Positions 56,667-64,000 of a stretch of 64,000 nucleotides of DNA are shown here, one piece after another. A program made the position numbers and the translations under genes. Under the pieces are notes generated by a model. The model saw only the letters and a list, made by a program, of their open reading frames with translations, had not been told where the DNA came from and ran no database searches. Where the stretch lies: positions 30,174-94,173 of the forward strand of contig NZ_FXYF01000009.1 in the NCBI RefSeq assembly GCF_900184945.1, given 5' to 3'. Within the stretch, counting starts at the first letter, position 1. Each line of letters begins with the position of its first letter. The DNA is from Antarctobacter aquimaris. Its GTDB lineage: Bacteria > Pseudomonadota > Alphaproteobacteria > Rhodobacterales > Rhodobacteraceae.

Positions 56667-59261
56667 TCAGGCCGCAATGTCTCGTCGATACCGCCACTCC
56701 CGCGGCGCTTCGCGCCCGCCCTCGTCGCGGCGGCGGTACCGCTCCCAGCCGTTCGCCTTGAGGTAGGCCGAGACCCGCATCTGATCGCCGCGCGTCCAGC
56801 GGGCCGGTTCGAGCCCGATGGCCTCCTCGAGGATCTCGCCGACCGACACATCTCTCAGCGGCTCCGGGCGCGGCACGCTCTCGGTGCGGGAGTTGTCGTA
56901 GTCGGGGAAGCCATCGGAGACGGTGCGGATCTCGTGCGTCAGCCAGTGTTCGATCAGGTCGTCCCAGGCGTCCGACTGGTAGCGGCGGTCCTGTTCCTCG
57001 CGGGCTTCCTCCAGCAGCGCCGGGTCGTCGATCCACCAGATTGCGCCGGCGCGGAAGCGGTGGACGGCCTCCGCCCAGAGCTGGTCCCGGTCACGCGCGA
57101 GCGCAGCGATGTCTATGGCGCCGCAGCGCAACGGCCAGAAACGACGATTGCCGGTCTCGTCGCGAAGGTAGGTGTCGGGGTTCACGGTGCCGGCAAACAC
57201 GCACTGTCGGGGCACCTCGACGGTGTAGCGGCCATAGGGCGGACGGAAGCGGTCGGTGGTGCGGGTCAGGAAGGCCTTGATGCGCGAGACTTCGGCGCGA
57301 CCAATGGCATCGAGTTCGGCGATCTCCACGATCCAGACGCCCTGCATGTGCAGCGCGGCGTCCTTCGACCCGAGCTCGGGCAGTTCGTCGGTGAACCATT
57401 CCTCACCGGCCAGCACCTTGATCGCCGTGGACTTGCGCGCGCCCTGCGGCCCCTCGAGGATCAGCATGTGGTCGGCCTTCACGCCGGGCCGGTAGATGCG
57501 GGCGATGGCCGAGATCAGCCAGAGCGCGCCGATGGTGTGGTTGAACGCCGTGGGCTCGGCGCCGAGATAGGCGCTCGTCCACGTCTCGATCCGGGGCGTG
57601 CCGTCCCATTTCAGGGTGTCGAGCCAGTCGCGGACGGGATGGATGCGCAGCTCGCGGGCGATGGCGCCGACAGCGCGGCTCACGACCACCGGGGCGACGT
57701 TGATGCCGCGGAGTTGCAGCCATTCGGCGGTGCGGATGTCGTCGGCGTCCTCCCAGGGGCGCGGGAGGGGGGCGATTCCGGCGTCCCACGGCAGCGGCTG
57801 GCGCACCACGATCTCCTGCCCGAACTCATCGAAGGCGAGCACGCCGGCAAAGGCCGGATCGGAGGTCAGTGCGACGATGACGTTGGCCTCGTTGCGCTCG
57901 GGCGCACCCGCGAGGTCGAGCCGCAGGCGCCTGAACCAGGAAGGCTTCGGGATCGGCGCGTTTGGATCGCCGGTGGCGTTCACGCGGCGGCGGAGCTCGG
58001 CCAGCTGCTTCGTCAGGACCGACATGCCGATCCCGGTCGCGGACTTGATCCGCGCGATGACCTGCCGTTCGGGCAGCGGGTCGAGCCTTGCCAACGCGAT
58101 GCGCCCGAGCAGCGTGGACAGGGCTTCGAACTCGGGCGGATTGGTCAGCGCCTCGGCAGCGGCGATCAGGGTCGCGGGATCGTCTGCGGAGGCGACGACG
58201 GGTGTGACCGTTTCAGGGTCGACCGTATCTCCGGCCTGCGGCTCGGCTGCGGTATCTGTCTCGTGCGCGTAATCCTCGGCGCGAGCGCCGCGCTGCAGAT
58301 CGTCGTTGAAGTCGTCGCCGTGGAGCGGCGCGACGATCTCGTTCGGGATGTCGGCCCGGTTCAGGCGGTCCGAGAGCGTCGCAGCCGCCTGGCAGCCCGC
58401 GTCTCCGGCATCGGCATAGATGGTGACGCGCCGGGTGCCCTCGGGCCACTGGAACCGCGCCAGACCGTCGGCCGACAGCGCTGCCCAGACCGGTGTGCCG
58501 AAGAGCGCCTGCGCGGCGAGCGCCGTCTCGATGCCCTCGGCGATTCCGATGTGTCCGTCCTCCGGCATCGGGAACAGGCGAACCACGGCGTCCTTCACGC
58601 TGCCGAGCATCTTCTTGCCGGGAGGCGCCTTGGCGCTGCCGTCGTCGAGCAGGAAGGTGCGATGGATGCCCGGCGCGCGCTCCGCGTCCGGCAGCCGCAG
58701 GATCGCGATCAGGCCGGGCCAGCCGCGGCAGCTGTCGAAGTCCGGAAGATCGGGATGGAACAGCAGGTCGGGCGATCCGGGATCCGAGACCCCGCGGGCG
58801 CGCAGATAGGTCTCGCCAGGCGTACCCGCGAGTGGAACGGCCCCGTCGACGAGACGTGCGATCTCGGAAGAATGATCCGGGCGCGCGCGCAAGGGCGCCG
58901 CCGGCGCAGGCCGCGGCGCTGGATGGTCCATACCCGCGAGCCGCGCCGCCTCGTCGAAGAGCGCGCCATCGCAAAGGCCGGTCGCCTGGGCGATCAGGTC
59001 GATGGGACCGGCCCGCTCGCCTGTGGCGTAGTCGAAGCCCCAGCCGGCATAGGGCCCGTCGAGATGGATGGTGCAGGAGCCCTCCTTCCGTGGCGGGCGC
59101 CCGGAGAGGTCGGCGCAGCGCAAGGAACGACGGTCGCGCGCCAGCCGGGCCTCCGGGAAGAGCCCCGGCAGCCAGTCGGCGGCCGTGCAGGCCAGCCGCT
59201 CCTTCACCGCCGCCAGATCGTGCCGGGTCTTCGGGACCGCGATGTCGTTGAGGTCGATCAT
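56667..59261 (-). CDS. Phage primase-helicase: Toprim domain fused to VapE-type ATPase
   Basis: 864 residues from ATG 59261 (MIDLND). The N-terminal primase part reads GSCTIHLDGPYAGWGFDYAT. The Toprim domain is GHIGIAEGIETALAAQALFG with TIYADAGDAGCQAA. The C-terminal half is a virulence-associated-E-type helicase: LEGPQGARKSTAIKVLAGEE (Walker A), VAG-type segment FAGTVNPDTYLRDETGNRRF. It would start and unwind phage replication forks. It is the last of the leftward replication genes before the accessory block. Confidence 0.92.
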   Translation of the reverse strand: MIDLNDIAVPKTRHDLAAVKERLACTAADWLPGLFPEARLARDRRSLRCADLSGRPPRKEGSCTIHLDGPYAGWGFDYATGERAGPIDLIAQATGLCDGALFDEAARLAGMDHPAPRPAPAAPLRARPDHSSEIARLVDGAVPLAGTPGETYLRARGVSDPGSPDLLFHPDLPDFDSCRGWPGLIAILRLPDAERAPGIHRTFLLDDGSAKAPPGKKMLGSVKDAVVRLFPMPEDGHIGIAEGIETALAAQALFGTPVWAALSADGLARFQWPEGTRRVTIYADAGDAGCQAAATLSDRLNRADIPNEIVAPLHGDDFNDDLQRGARAEDYAHETDTAAEPQAGDTVDPETVTPVVASADDPATLIAAAEALTNPPEFEALSTLLGRIALARLDPLPERQVIARIKSATGIGMSVLTKQLAELRRRVNATGDPNAPIPKPSWFRRLRLDLAGAPERNEANVIVALTSDPAFAGVLAFDEFGQEIVVRQPLPWDAGIAPLPRPWEDADDIRTAEWLQLRGINVAPVVVSRAVGAIARELRIHPVRDWLDTLKWDGTPRIETWTSAYLGAEPTAFNHTIGALWLISAIARIYRPGVKADHMLILEGPQGARKSTAIKVLAGEEWFTDELPELGSKDAALHMQGVWIVEIAELDAIGRAEVSRIKAFLTRTTDRFRPPYGRYTVEVPRQCVFAGTVNPDTYLRDETGNRRFWPLRCGAIDIAALARDRDQLWAEAVHRFRAGAIWWIDDPALLEEAREEQDRRYQSDAWDDLIEHWLTHEIRTVSDGFPDYDNSRTESVPRPEPLRDVSVGEILEEAIGLEPARWTRGDQMRVSAYLKANGWERYRRRDEGGREAPREWRYRRDIAA

Positions 59262-59269
59262 CGCGCCCC

Positions 59270-60589
59270 TCAGGCCAGCAGGACGAGCCCGCGCTCGGCG
59301 CGGGTGATCGCGGTGTAGAGCCAGCGGCGCCGGTCGATCTCGCTGCGGCCCAGCCCGTCGTCCCAGACGATCACGCTCTCCCACTGCGACTCCTGCGCCT
59401 TGTGAGCGGTGATCGCCCAGCCGAAGGTCGCCTCGGTCAACAGGCGCTTCTCCTTGTAGTCGCGGTCATGACGCTTGTCGTCGTAGGCGACGTGGTCCTC
59501 GAAATGCCCCTTGTAGATGCGCAGCCGGCCCGGACGCCCGTCCTCATAGGGCTCGCCGATGCGGCGCCCGTCCTCGTCGTGGACGACTGCGGAGAAGTAA
59601 AGGCTGCCCTCGTCGACGATGTCCTCGAGCGTCACGAACATGCCGTTGATCAGCCCCAGATCGTTCTGGTTCTTGAGACAGATGATCTTCTCGGCCGGCC
59701 CCGTGGGTAGCCAGGTCCCGCCGAGACCGGCGGCCGCGCGCATGGCGTTGTTGATCTGCAGCCGCGTGGCGTTCAGCCCGCAGATCAGCTGGCCGCCGCG
59801 CAGCGCCTGTTCCGGCGTGATGTCGCCCTTGCGGAGCTTCGCGACATGATCGTCGTAGACGCCGAAGCCGATGGGCCGGCCTTCGCGCGCCATGGTGGCG
59901 AGGCGGATGATCGCGCTCTCGGCCGCCTGGCGGTGGATCTCGGTCAGCATCACGTCCGGCTCGTCGCGAGTGAAGGCGCCTTCGCCCCGGATCGGCGGCA
60001 ACTGGCCCGGATCTCCGAGGACGAGGATCGGCTTGCCGAAGCTCATCAGGTCGCGCGCCATTTCCTCGCCGACCATCGACACCTCGTCGAGCACGATCAG
60101 CCGGGCGTCGGCCGCGTCGCTCTGCGGGTTCAGGGCGAAGCGCGGGTGCTTCATCGCCGAGAGCCCCTGGCGCATCGCCTCGATCGCGGCATCGGCCGTG
60201 GTGCGCGCGAACCCGGTGAGACGGAGGGCGTCGCGTTCGGCCAGCGCGATCTTTCGGGCGGCCTCCTCGATCTCCTCCTCGGTCGACTCGATCACCGAGT
60301 AGATCAGGCTGTGAATGGTGCGCGCGGGCGTGCCCTTGCGGGTCAGCACCAGCGCGGCCTTGCCGGTGAAGGTGGCGGTGACCACGCCGGGCACGCATCG
60401 GCCGTCCCGCGCGCTGCGGTGGGGCGAGAGGCCGAGCTCGTCGAGCGCGAACTTCAGGACGGTGCTCTTGCCCGACCCGGCATAGCCGAAGAGGCGGAAT
60501 ACCTGCTGCTGCTCGGTTCGGGTCTCGAACCACTCCTTGATCTCGCGGATCGCGGTGGCCTGCGTGGCGGATGGGGTGAACTCGGTCAT
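59270..60589 (-). CDS. RecD/Dda-like SF1 DNA helicase
   Basis: 439 residues from ATG 60589. Motifs: LFGYAGSGKSTVLKFALDE (Walker A, about 34-52), LIVLDEVSMVG (Walker B), LVLGDPGQLPPI, TEIHRQ, AITAHKAQESQW (motif V region) and YTAITRAERG (motif VI). 5'-3' helicases of this kind assist phage replication and recombination. Its start overlaps the upstream gene stop by four bases, and the stop is nine bases from the primase start. Confidence 0.93.
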   Translation of the reverse strand: MTEFTPSATQATAIREIKEWFETRTEQQQVFRLFGYAGSGKSTVLKFALDELGLSPHRSARDGRCVPGVVTATFTGKAALVLTRKGTPARTIHSLIYSVIESTEEEIEEAARKIALAERDALRLTGFARTTADAAIEAMRQGLSAMKHPRFALNPQSDAADARLIVLDEVSMVGEEMARDLMSFGKPILVLGDPGQLPPIRGEGAFTRDEPDVMLTEIHRQAAESAIIRLATMAREGRPIGFGVYDDHVAKLRKGDITPEQALRGGQLICGLNATRLQINNAMRAAAGLGGTWLPTGPAEKIICLKNQNDLGLINGMFVTLEDIVDEGSLYFSAVVHDEDGRRIGEPYEDGRPGRLRIYKGHFEDHVAYDDKRHDRDYKEKRLLTEATFGWAITAHKAQESQWESVIVWDDGLGRSEIDRRRWLYTAITRAERGLVLLA

Positions 60590-61335
60590 GAATGGGGTGC
60601 CTCCACTGCGTAATCCTTGACGATCCCGCCGCGGGTCGGATCGCCCACCTCGCACGGACGGACGAAGACCCGGCGCCCGTCGGCGAGCTGCCGCCAGTGA
60701 CCGCGTCGGATATGCCAGCGCGGGCTGGCGTGACTGCCGCCCTGCGGCGGTGTCGCTGCCTGAAGGCGAGCGGGATCGATGGCGACCTGACGCCAGACCC
60801 AACCGCGTACGCCCTCACGGGACAGGCGGGACCGTTTCGCAAGCGACACCTTGCGGTCGCGGATTTCAGGTGAGGCGCCGAGGATGGTCAGCGCGCGCCA
60901 GACGATGCCGGCGGCGACTTCGCCGTGACCGCGGACCGTCTCGTCGCTCAGCTCGGCCGGGTTGCCCTCGATCTCCGCCTTGCCGTCCGGATGCATCCAG
61001 ACCCGCACCAGGCAATCCGTCCAGCCGCGCGGCGCCCGCTTGCGCATGAGGAACGTGGCCTCGACGATGTCGCCGTCGGCGCGGGCGCAGACAATCAGGC
61101 CCGAGGGAGACGCGCGCTGCTCGCGCACCTCGAAGATCACGGACGGATGCGGCAGCCGAAGCGGACCGGTAAAGACCCGGGTCATCGCGCGGTCGACGAT
61201 ATCGCCATCGAAGGCGGCCTGATCGTCGAAGAAATAGATCGGCGCGAACTCCGCCGCTCCGAGCAGGTCGGAGCACCAGAACCGCTCGCAATGCGCGCGC
61301 ACGATCCGCTTGAGCTCGTAGGCGTCGGGGATCAT
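60586..61335 (-). CDS. Phage protein of unknown function in the replication operon
   Basis: 249 residues from ATG 61335. The N-terminal part reads AYELKRIVRAHCERFWCSDL and IYFFDDQAAFDGDIVDRAMT; the C-terminal part is basic (VRGWVWRQVAIDPARL; ASPRWHIRRGHWRQLADGRR). I recognise no catalytic motif. It overlaps both neighbours by four bases, so it is made together with the helicase and the PD-(D/E)XK nuclease and probably acts in replication. Confidence 0.75.
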   Translation of the reverse strand: MIPDAYELKRIVRAHCERFWCSDLLGAAEFAPIYFFDDQAAFDGDIVDRAMTRVFTGPLRLPHPSVIFEVREQRASPSGLIVCARADGDIVEATFLMRKRAPRGWTDCLVRVWMHPDGKAEIEGNPAELSDETVRGHGEVAAGIVWRALTILGASPEIRDRKVSLAKRSRLSREGVRGWVWRQVAIDPARLQAATPPQGGSHASPRWHIRRGHWRQLADGRRVFVRPCEVGDPTRGGIVKDYAVEAPHS

Positions 61336-62129
61336 GGCCTCTCTCCCCAGCACCGTGTCGCCCAGGCGCAGGGCGCGTGCCACTTGCCGGCCGCCATGCC
61401 GCCTCGGCACAGGACTGCGTTGGACTCAGCCGCGGCGCGCGGCAGCCATTCCCCGGCCTCGGAGGCCCGAACCACGGCGACGGCGCGATCTGACATTTCC
61501 TGCGCGAGATGCGCATCGAAGGGCACGAGCTCGGCGTGCAGCTCCATCGTGTCGCGGTTCAGCGCGGTGAAAAGCGCCGGGGCCGGCAGCTCCATGTAGG
61601 CCTGATAGAGCGCGATCTGGGCGGCATAGACCGGCCGCGCCAGGCTGACGCCGCGCTTGACCACGTCCTTCCAGCTGGCCGCGCCGAGCGCCTTGTTTTC
61701 CCAGAGCGCGGGATAGTCCATCGCGACGGGACCCGAGACGAGGCAGCCGTCGATATGGCCCTTGAAGCGCCCGCCGAGGGCCTCAAACCCGAACTGGCGG
61801 CCGTCCGGGCGCTCGGTGCGCAGGTCGAAACCGGCGATCCGGAACCAGCCCGCGACGATGTCCTCGGCCCGGTGGCCCGCCTCGAAGATGCGCAGCGTCC
61901 GCGGCGCGAATTCCTGGCCCTCGTCCTTCGGGACCGCGAGGAAGTCGTACTGGATCTGGCGCAGGCAGTCGCGGCCGAGACCCGAGGAACTGACATAGGT
62001 ACGCGGACGCTCAGCGCGGTGGCGCGCGGACAGCGCCGTGTCGATGGCGGCAGAAACCGCCTCCGCGATGGGCGGGCGCGGGGCGCCGGCGCCGTAGAGG
62101 AAGCCCGAGCCGTGGTTGAGGTCGATCAT
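61332..62129 (-). CDS. PD-(D/E)XK nuclease (RecB/Cas4-like)
   Basis: 265 residues. The nuclease core shows GHRAEDIVAGWFRIAGFDL, the Asp in GRFKGHIDGCLVSG and the E-x-K in PALWENKALGAASW, followed by VYAAQIALYQAYMELP (the QxxxY-type motif of RecB-like nucleases). It probably works as an exonuclease in phage recombination. It shares the MIDLN start with several adjacent genes and overlaps each neighbour by four bases. Confidence 0.87.
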   Translation of the reverse strand: MIDLNHGSGFLYGAGAPRPPIAEAVSAAIDTALSARHRAERPRTYVSSSGLGRDCLRQIQYDFLAVPKDEGQEFAPRTLRIFEAGHRAEDIVAGWFRIAGFDLRTERPDGRQFGFEALGGRFKGHIDGCLVSGPVAMDYPALWENKALGAASWKDVVKRGVSLARPVYAAQIALYQAYMELPAPALFTALNRDTMELHAELVPFDAHLAQEMSDRAVAVVRASEAGEWLPRAAAESNAVLCRGGMAAGKWHAPCAWATRCWGERP

Positions 62130-62341
62130 CGCTCGCGCTCCCAGAACCCGCCGGCCTGTGCGATGCAGGTCAGCTTGTGGAACTGCGCGTCCGTCAGCCG
62201 GGCGCTGTCGCCGAACCGCGCGAGCTTCTCGCGGAGGCTGTCGCAGAACTCGATCTCGAAATCGGTGACGGCGTTCTCGGTGGCCGCCTCGAGCAGGTGC
62301 TTCCAGCTGCAGGACACGGTGTCGTCGTTCAGGTCGATCAT
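62126..62341 (-). CDS. Small phage protein of unknown function
   Basis: 71 residues, beginning MIDLNDDTVSCSWKHLLEAA, helical and acidic, with FCDSLREKLARFGDSARLTD. No known domain. It is coupled to the nuclease gene by a four-base overlap. Confidence 0.7.
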   Translation of the reverse strand: MIDLNDDTVSCSWKHLLEAATENAVTDFEIEFCDSLREKLARFGDSARLTDAQFHKLTCIAQAGGFWERER

Positions 62342-62352
62342 CGGGCGCCCCC

Positions 62353-62724
62353 TCAGAACGGAATGGGGTCGTCGAGGACCGTGCCGGTGCGCTCCTTGCG
62401 CGCGGCCTGATCCTGCATGCTGTCGATGTAGCCGGTGACCGCCGCCTCGATCAGGCGGTCGATGTCCTCGGCGCTGCGGTGGAAGAAGGGCTCCATGAGC
62501 CCCAGGTCCGTGAGCGCTTCGGCGAAGAGCGTCCGCGCTTCGCGGATCGCTTGGCGCTCGCGCGCGGTCCTGTCGATCATGCCGTTGTTCCTTTGGGCGA
62601 TGGCGCTGCCCACGTCCTGACAGCGGCGCGAGCAGAAGCGGTGGTAGGGGTGGCGATCCCAGCGGAGGCCGTGGCAGTAACCGAAGCCGCGCGCCTCGCG
62701 GGCGCAGACGGCGCAGAGCGCTAC
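62353..62724 (-). CDS. DUF6511 zinc-finger phage protein (start unresolved)
   Basis: A CxxC...C zinc site (CAVCAREARGFGYCHG, then RFCSRRCQD) is followed by the helical DUF6511 part (MIDRTARERQAIREARTLFA; DRLIEAAVTGYIDSMQDQ). The zinc part starts at about 62724, where it overlaps the upstream gene stop. No ATG, GTG or TTG lies close to that point; in-frame ATGs at 62892 and 62937 are far upstream and ATG 62580 would delete the zinc finger. A rare start codon or coupled re-initiation is possible. DUF6511 proteins are common in alphaproteobacterial phages, function unknown. Confidence 0.72.
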   Translation of the reverse strand, partial: VALCAVCAREARGFGYCHGLRWDRHPYHRFCSRRCQDVGSAIAQRNNGMIDRTARERQAIREARTLFAEALTDLGLMEPFFHRSAEDIDRLIEAAVTGYIDSMQDQAARKERTGTVLDDPIPF

Positions 62725-62951
62725 CCGAGCAAGAAGGTCCCGATCGGGTCCTCGGGCGGCCAGCCCGCCCTCTGGAGCTTTTCGGACTGCAGCACGATCC
62801 AGCGCGAGATCGCGTTGCTGGCCATGGCTTCGAGGTCGCCGAGGCCGAGGCTTGCGATGGGGGCGTGCAGTCTTCCTCGGGCCTCGAGCCATCGTCCGAT
62901 CTCCAGCGCCGCCTCGCGCGTCACGTGCGCCTGCCATTCATCCGGGGTCAT
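62721..62951 (-). CDS. Small phage protein of unknown function
   Basis: 76 residues from ATG 62951 (MTPDEWQAHVTREAALEIGR). It is helical, with MASNAISRWIVLQSEKLQRA and a C-terminal GWPPEDPIGTFLLG. It overlaps the DUF6511 reading frame at its end. No known domain. Confidence 0.7.
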   Translation of the reverse strand: MTPDEWQAHVTREAALEIGRWLEARGRLHAPIASLGLGDLEAMASNAISRWIVLQSEKLQRAGWPPEDPIGTFLLG

Positions 62952-63030
62952 CGGCCCGGCAGGATCGCGCCGGGCCTCGGACGGTGGCGAAGGCCGGGTT
63001 AACCTCCGCCGCCGCGCTGCCGACCGCGCC

Positions 63031-63813
63031 TCACCCATTGAGCCAGGCGGGCATGCCGGTCGCCGGCGCCCCGCTCGGCGGGGACGGCGGGGCCGCTGCC
63101 GGTTGCTGGGCGGCGGGCGGCTGCTGGGCGGGCGGTTGCTGCGGAGCCGGCGCCTGCGCGCCCCAGGCCGGGGCAGCGGACGGCGCTTGCGGCTGCGCGC
63201 CCCATGCCGGCGTGGGTGCCTGCCAGCCCGGTGCCGGCGCGCTCGCGGCCTTGCGCGGCGGGGCGTTGACGGGCTCCGAGGGAACGGTTTCGCCACGCAT
63301 GATCGGAGCGTGCTGCGGTTCGTCGGGCAGAACGACGTTCGCGATCCGGTTCTGGTCGCGGTATTGCGGGTTGGAGGCGGGTTCCACCATGATCCGCGCG
63401 GCGAAGACGATGCCGTCGAGATGCTTGAGACCAGGCAGCACCCGCTTGGCCTTGGCGTCGGGGCTTTCGTCCCTGGGATCGAGCCCGAGAGCGCTGTCGA
63501 CCATCGCCCGAAAGGTGGATTTCGAGATCTTCCAACCGATCGACTGGCCCTTCTCGTCGACCTTGCCGCCCGCAACGGTGAAGCTCTGCCAGAACTTCCG
63601 CCGGGCATGGGGCCCCTCGAGGATGGTGAACTCGCAGTCCAGCATCTTCGCGTCGCTCGACTGCGATGCCTTCAGGAGCTTCGCGTCCATCGGGGTGGCG
63701 CCGTCCACGCCGCCGGGGCGCACGGTCAGGCGGACCTTGGCGAAGGTGCCGTCGGGGATCAGCTCGCCGATGGGGGCCATCTGCGGCTGGGCGTCGTTAA
63801 GATCGTAGCTCAT
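63031..63813 (-). CDS. Phage protein with SSB-like Pro/Ala-rich tail, possible ssDNA-binding protein
   Basis: 260 residues from ATG 63813 (MSYDLNDAQPQM). The N-terminal two thirds is a beta-rich domain: GTFAKVRLTVRPGG, LDCEFTILEGPHARRKFWQS, GLKHLDGIVFAARIMVEP. The C-terminal third is Pro/Ala/Gln-rich low complexity ending in MPAWLNG, comparable to the flexible tails of single-strand-binding proteins. The place between an ATPase-like gene end and recombination genes suggests a recombination or ssDNA-binding role, not proven. Third-position GC is high and the frame is clean. Confidence 0.7.
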   Translation of the reverse strand: MSYDLNDAQPQMAPIGELIPDGTFAKVRLTVRPGGVDGATPMDAKLLKASQSSDAKMLDCEFTILEGPHARRKFWQSFTVAGGKVDEKGQSIGWKISKSTFRAMVDSALGLDPRDESPDAKAKRVLPGLKHLDGIVFAARIMVEPASNPQYRDQNRIANVVLPDEPQHAPIMRGETVPSEPVNAPPRKAASAPAPGWQAPTPAWGAQPQAPSAAPAWGAQAPAPQQPPAQQPPAAQQPAAAPPSPPSGAPATGMPAWLNG

Positions 63814-63835
63814 GGATCTGTCCTTTGCGTCTGGA

Positions 63836-64000
63836 TCAGGAAGGGGTGGCGGTGTGGGCGGGTGCACGGCCGTCGATCTTGGCGATCAGCGCGCCGAGAT
63901 CGGGCGCCTCGGTCACATCGAGGCGGCCGGAGCGGTCCTTGGCGGGAACGCCCCAGGGATTGCCGGAGCGGCAAACGAGGCGTCGCTCGGCGGAGTTTTC
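63836..64000 (-). CDS. Phage replication/recombination protein, C-terminal end (5' end outside window)
   Basis: Open from the right edge in frame, 54 residues ending at the TGA at 63836-63838. The visible end reads RLVCRSGNPWGVPAKDRSGR, then LDVTEAPDLGALIAKIDG. Similar tails end phage AAA-type recombination ATPases in related prophages, but too little is present for a firm name. Confidence 0.5.
   Translation of the reverse strand, partial: ENSAERRLVCRSGNPWGVPAKDRSGRLDVTEAPDLGALIAKIDGRAPAHTATPS

Larger units (their letters stand above)
20523..64000 (-). mobile_element. Prophage (right end beyond the window)
   Basis: Nearly all genes run leftwards in the order replication/recombination, DNA modification, terminase, head, tail, lysis. 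Lambda-like head genes and a GTA-like distal tail are all present and intact. The left limit is placed at the last lysis gene. The right limit, integrase and main repressor are not in the window. Cargo includes a mer operon, a toxin-antitoxin pair and an accessory block at 52-57 kb. Confidence 0.88.

Overview
The window looks like chromosomal DNA of a high-GC alphaproteobacterium, most likely a Rhodobacterales member (Paracoccaceae/Roseobacteraceae). This rests on the distal tail genes resembling the Rhodobacter gene transfer agent, the TRAP transporter, and several small phage families (DUF6127, DUF2793, DUF3489, DUF6362, DUF6441, DUF6511, DUF7220) that I associate with that order. No tRNA, rRNA or CRISPR array was seen. 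All family calls come from reading the sequence, not from a database search.

Region A (1-8400) is the end of a defence cassette: the C-terminus of a DUF499 ATPase, a small accessory protein, a DUF1156 DNA methylase and a PLD-nuclease/SNF2-helicase fusion, in one translationally coupled rightward operon. This helicase-methylase-ATPase layout is a known predicted anti-phage system. A scar of broken transposases follows it.

Region B (8404-18819) is a catabolic cluster. A leftward operon carries an SDR, a FAD amine/amino-acid oxidase-like enzyme, hydantoinase/oxoprolinase subunits A and B, and a RidA-type deaminase. A divergent TRAP transporter (DctP, DctQ, DctM) and a DeoR-type regulator lie on the other side of a shared promoter region. 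Together they suggest import and breakdown of a cyclic amide or amino-acid-like compound. An IS110-family (IS1111-type) element (18906-20281) closes this region.

Region C (about 20.5 kb to the right edge and beyond) is a large prophage transcribed mainly leftwards. Replication and recombination genes lie at 56.7-64 kb, DNA modification and packaging genes at 42.5-49 kb, and head genes (lambda-like terminase, gpW, portal, ClpP-type protease, gpD, gpE) at 38-45 kb. Tail genes lie at 23-33 kb and end in a GTA-like module (DUF2460, DUF2163, NlpC/P60, TIM-barrel hub). A lysis set (M15 endolysin, overlapping spanins) lies at 20.5-22 kb. The tail assembly chaperone carries a perfect A AAA AAC slip site and a -1 frame extension.

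The prophage carries cargo. A complete mercury-resistance operon (merR-merTPFA, with its 19-bp-spacer promoter) plus an ACR3/bile-acid-symporter-like transporter sits on the opposite strand between tail genes at about 33.5-37.5 kb. A lower-GC accessory block (49.6-56.6 kb) carries a VapBC45-like toxin-antitoxin pair, an eleven-copy GGTTGGGAC repeat field, a BpsA-like NPPW-motif enzyme coupled to an unnamed protein, an Xre/ImmA-IrrE/PIN operon, and a second member of the unnamed protein's family. This block is the best candidate for an undescribed system. A second notable point is a WPTP-repeat protein encoded in an alternative frame of the prophage cytosine methyltransferase gene.
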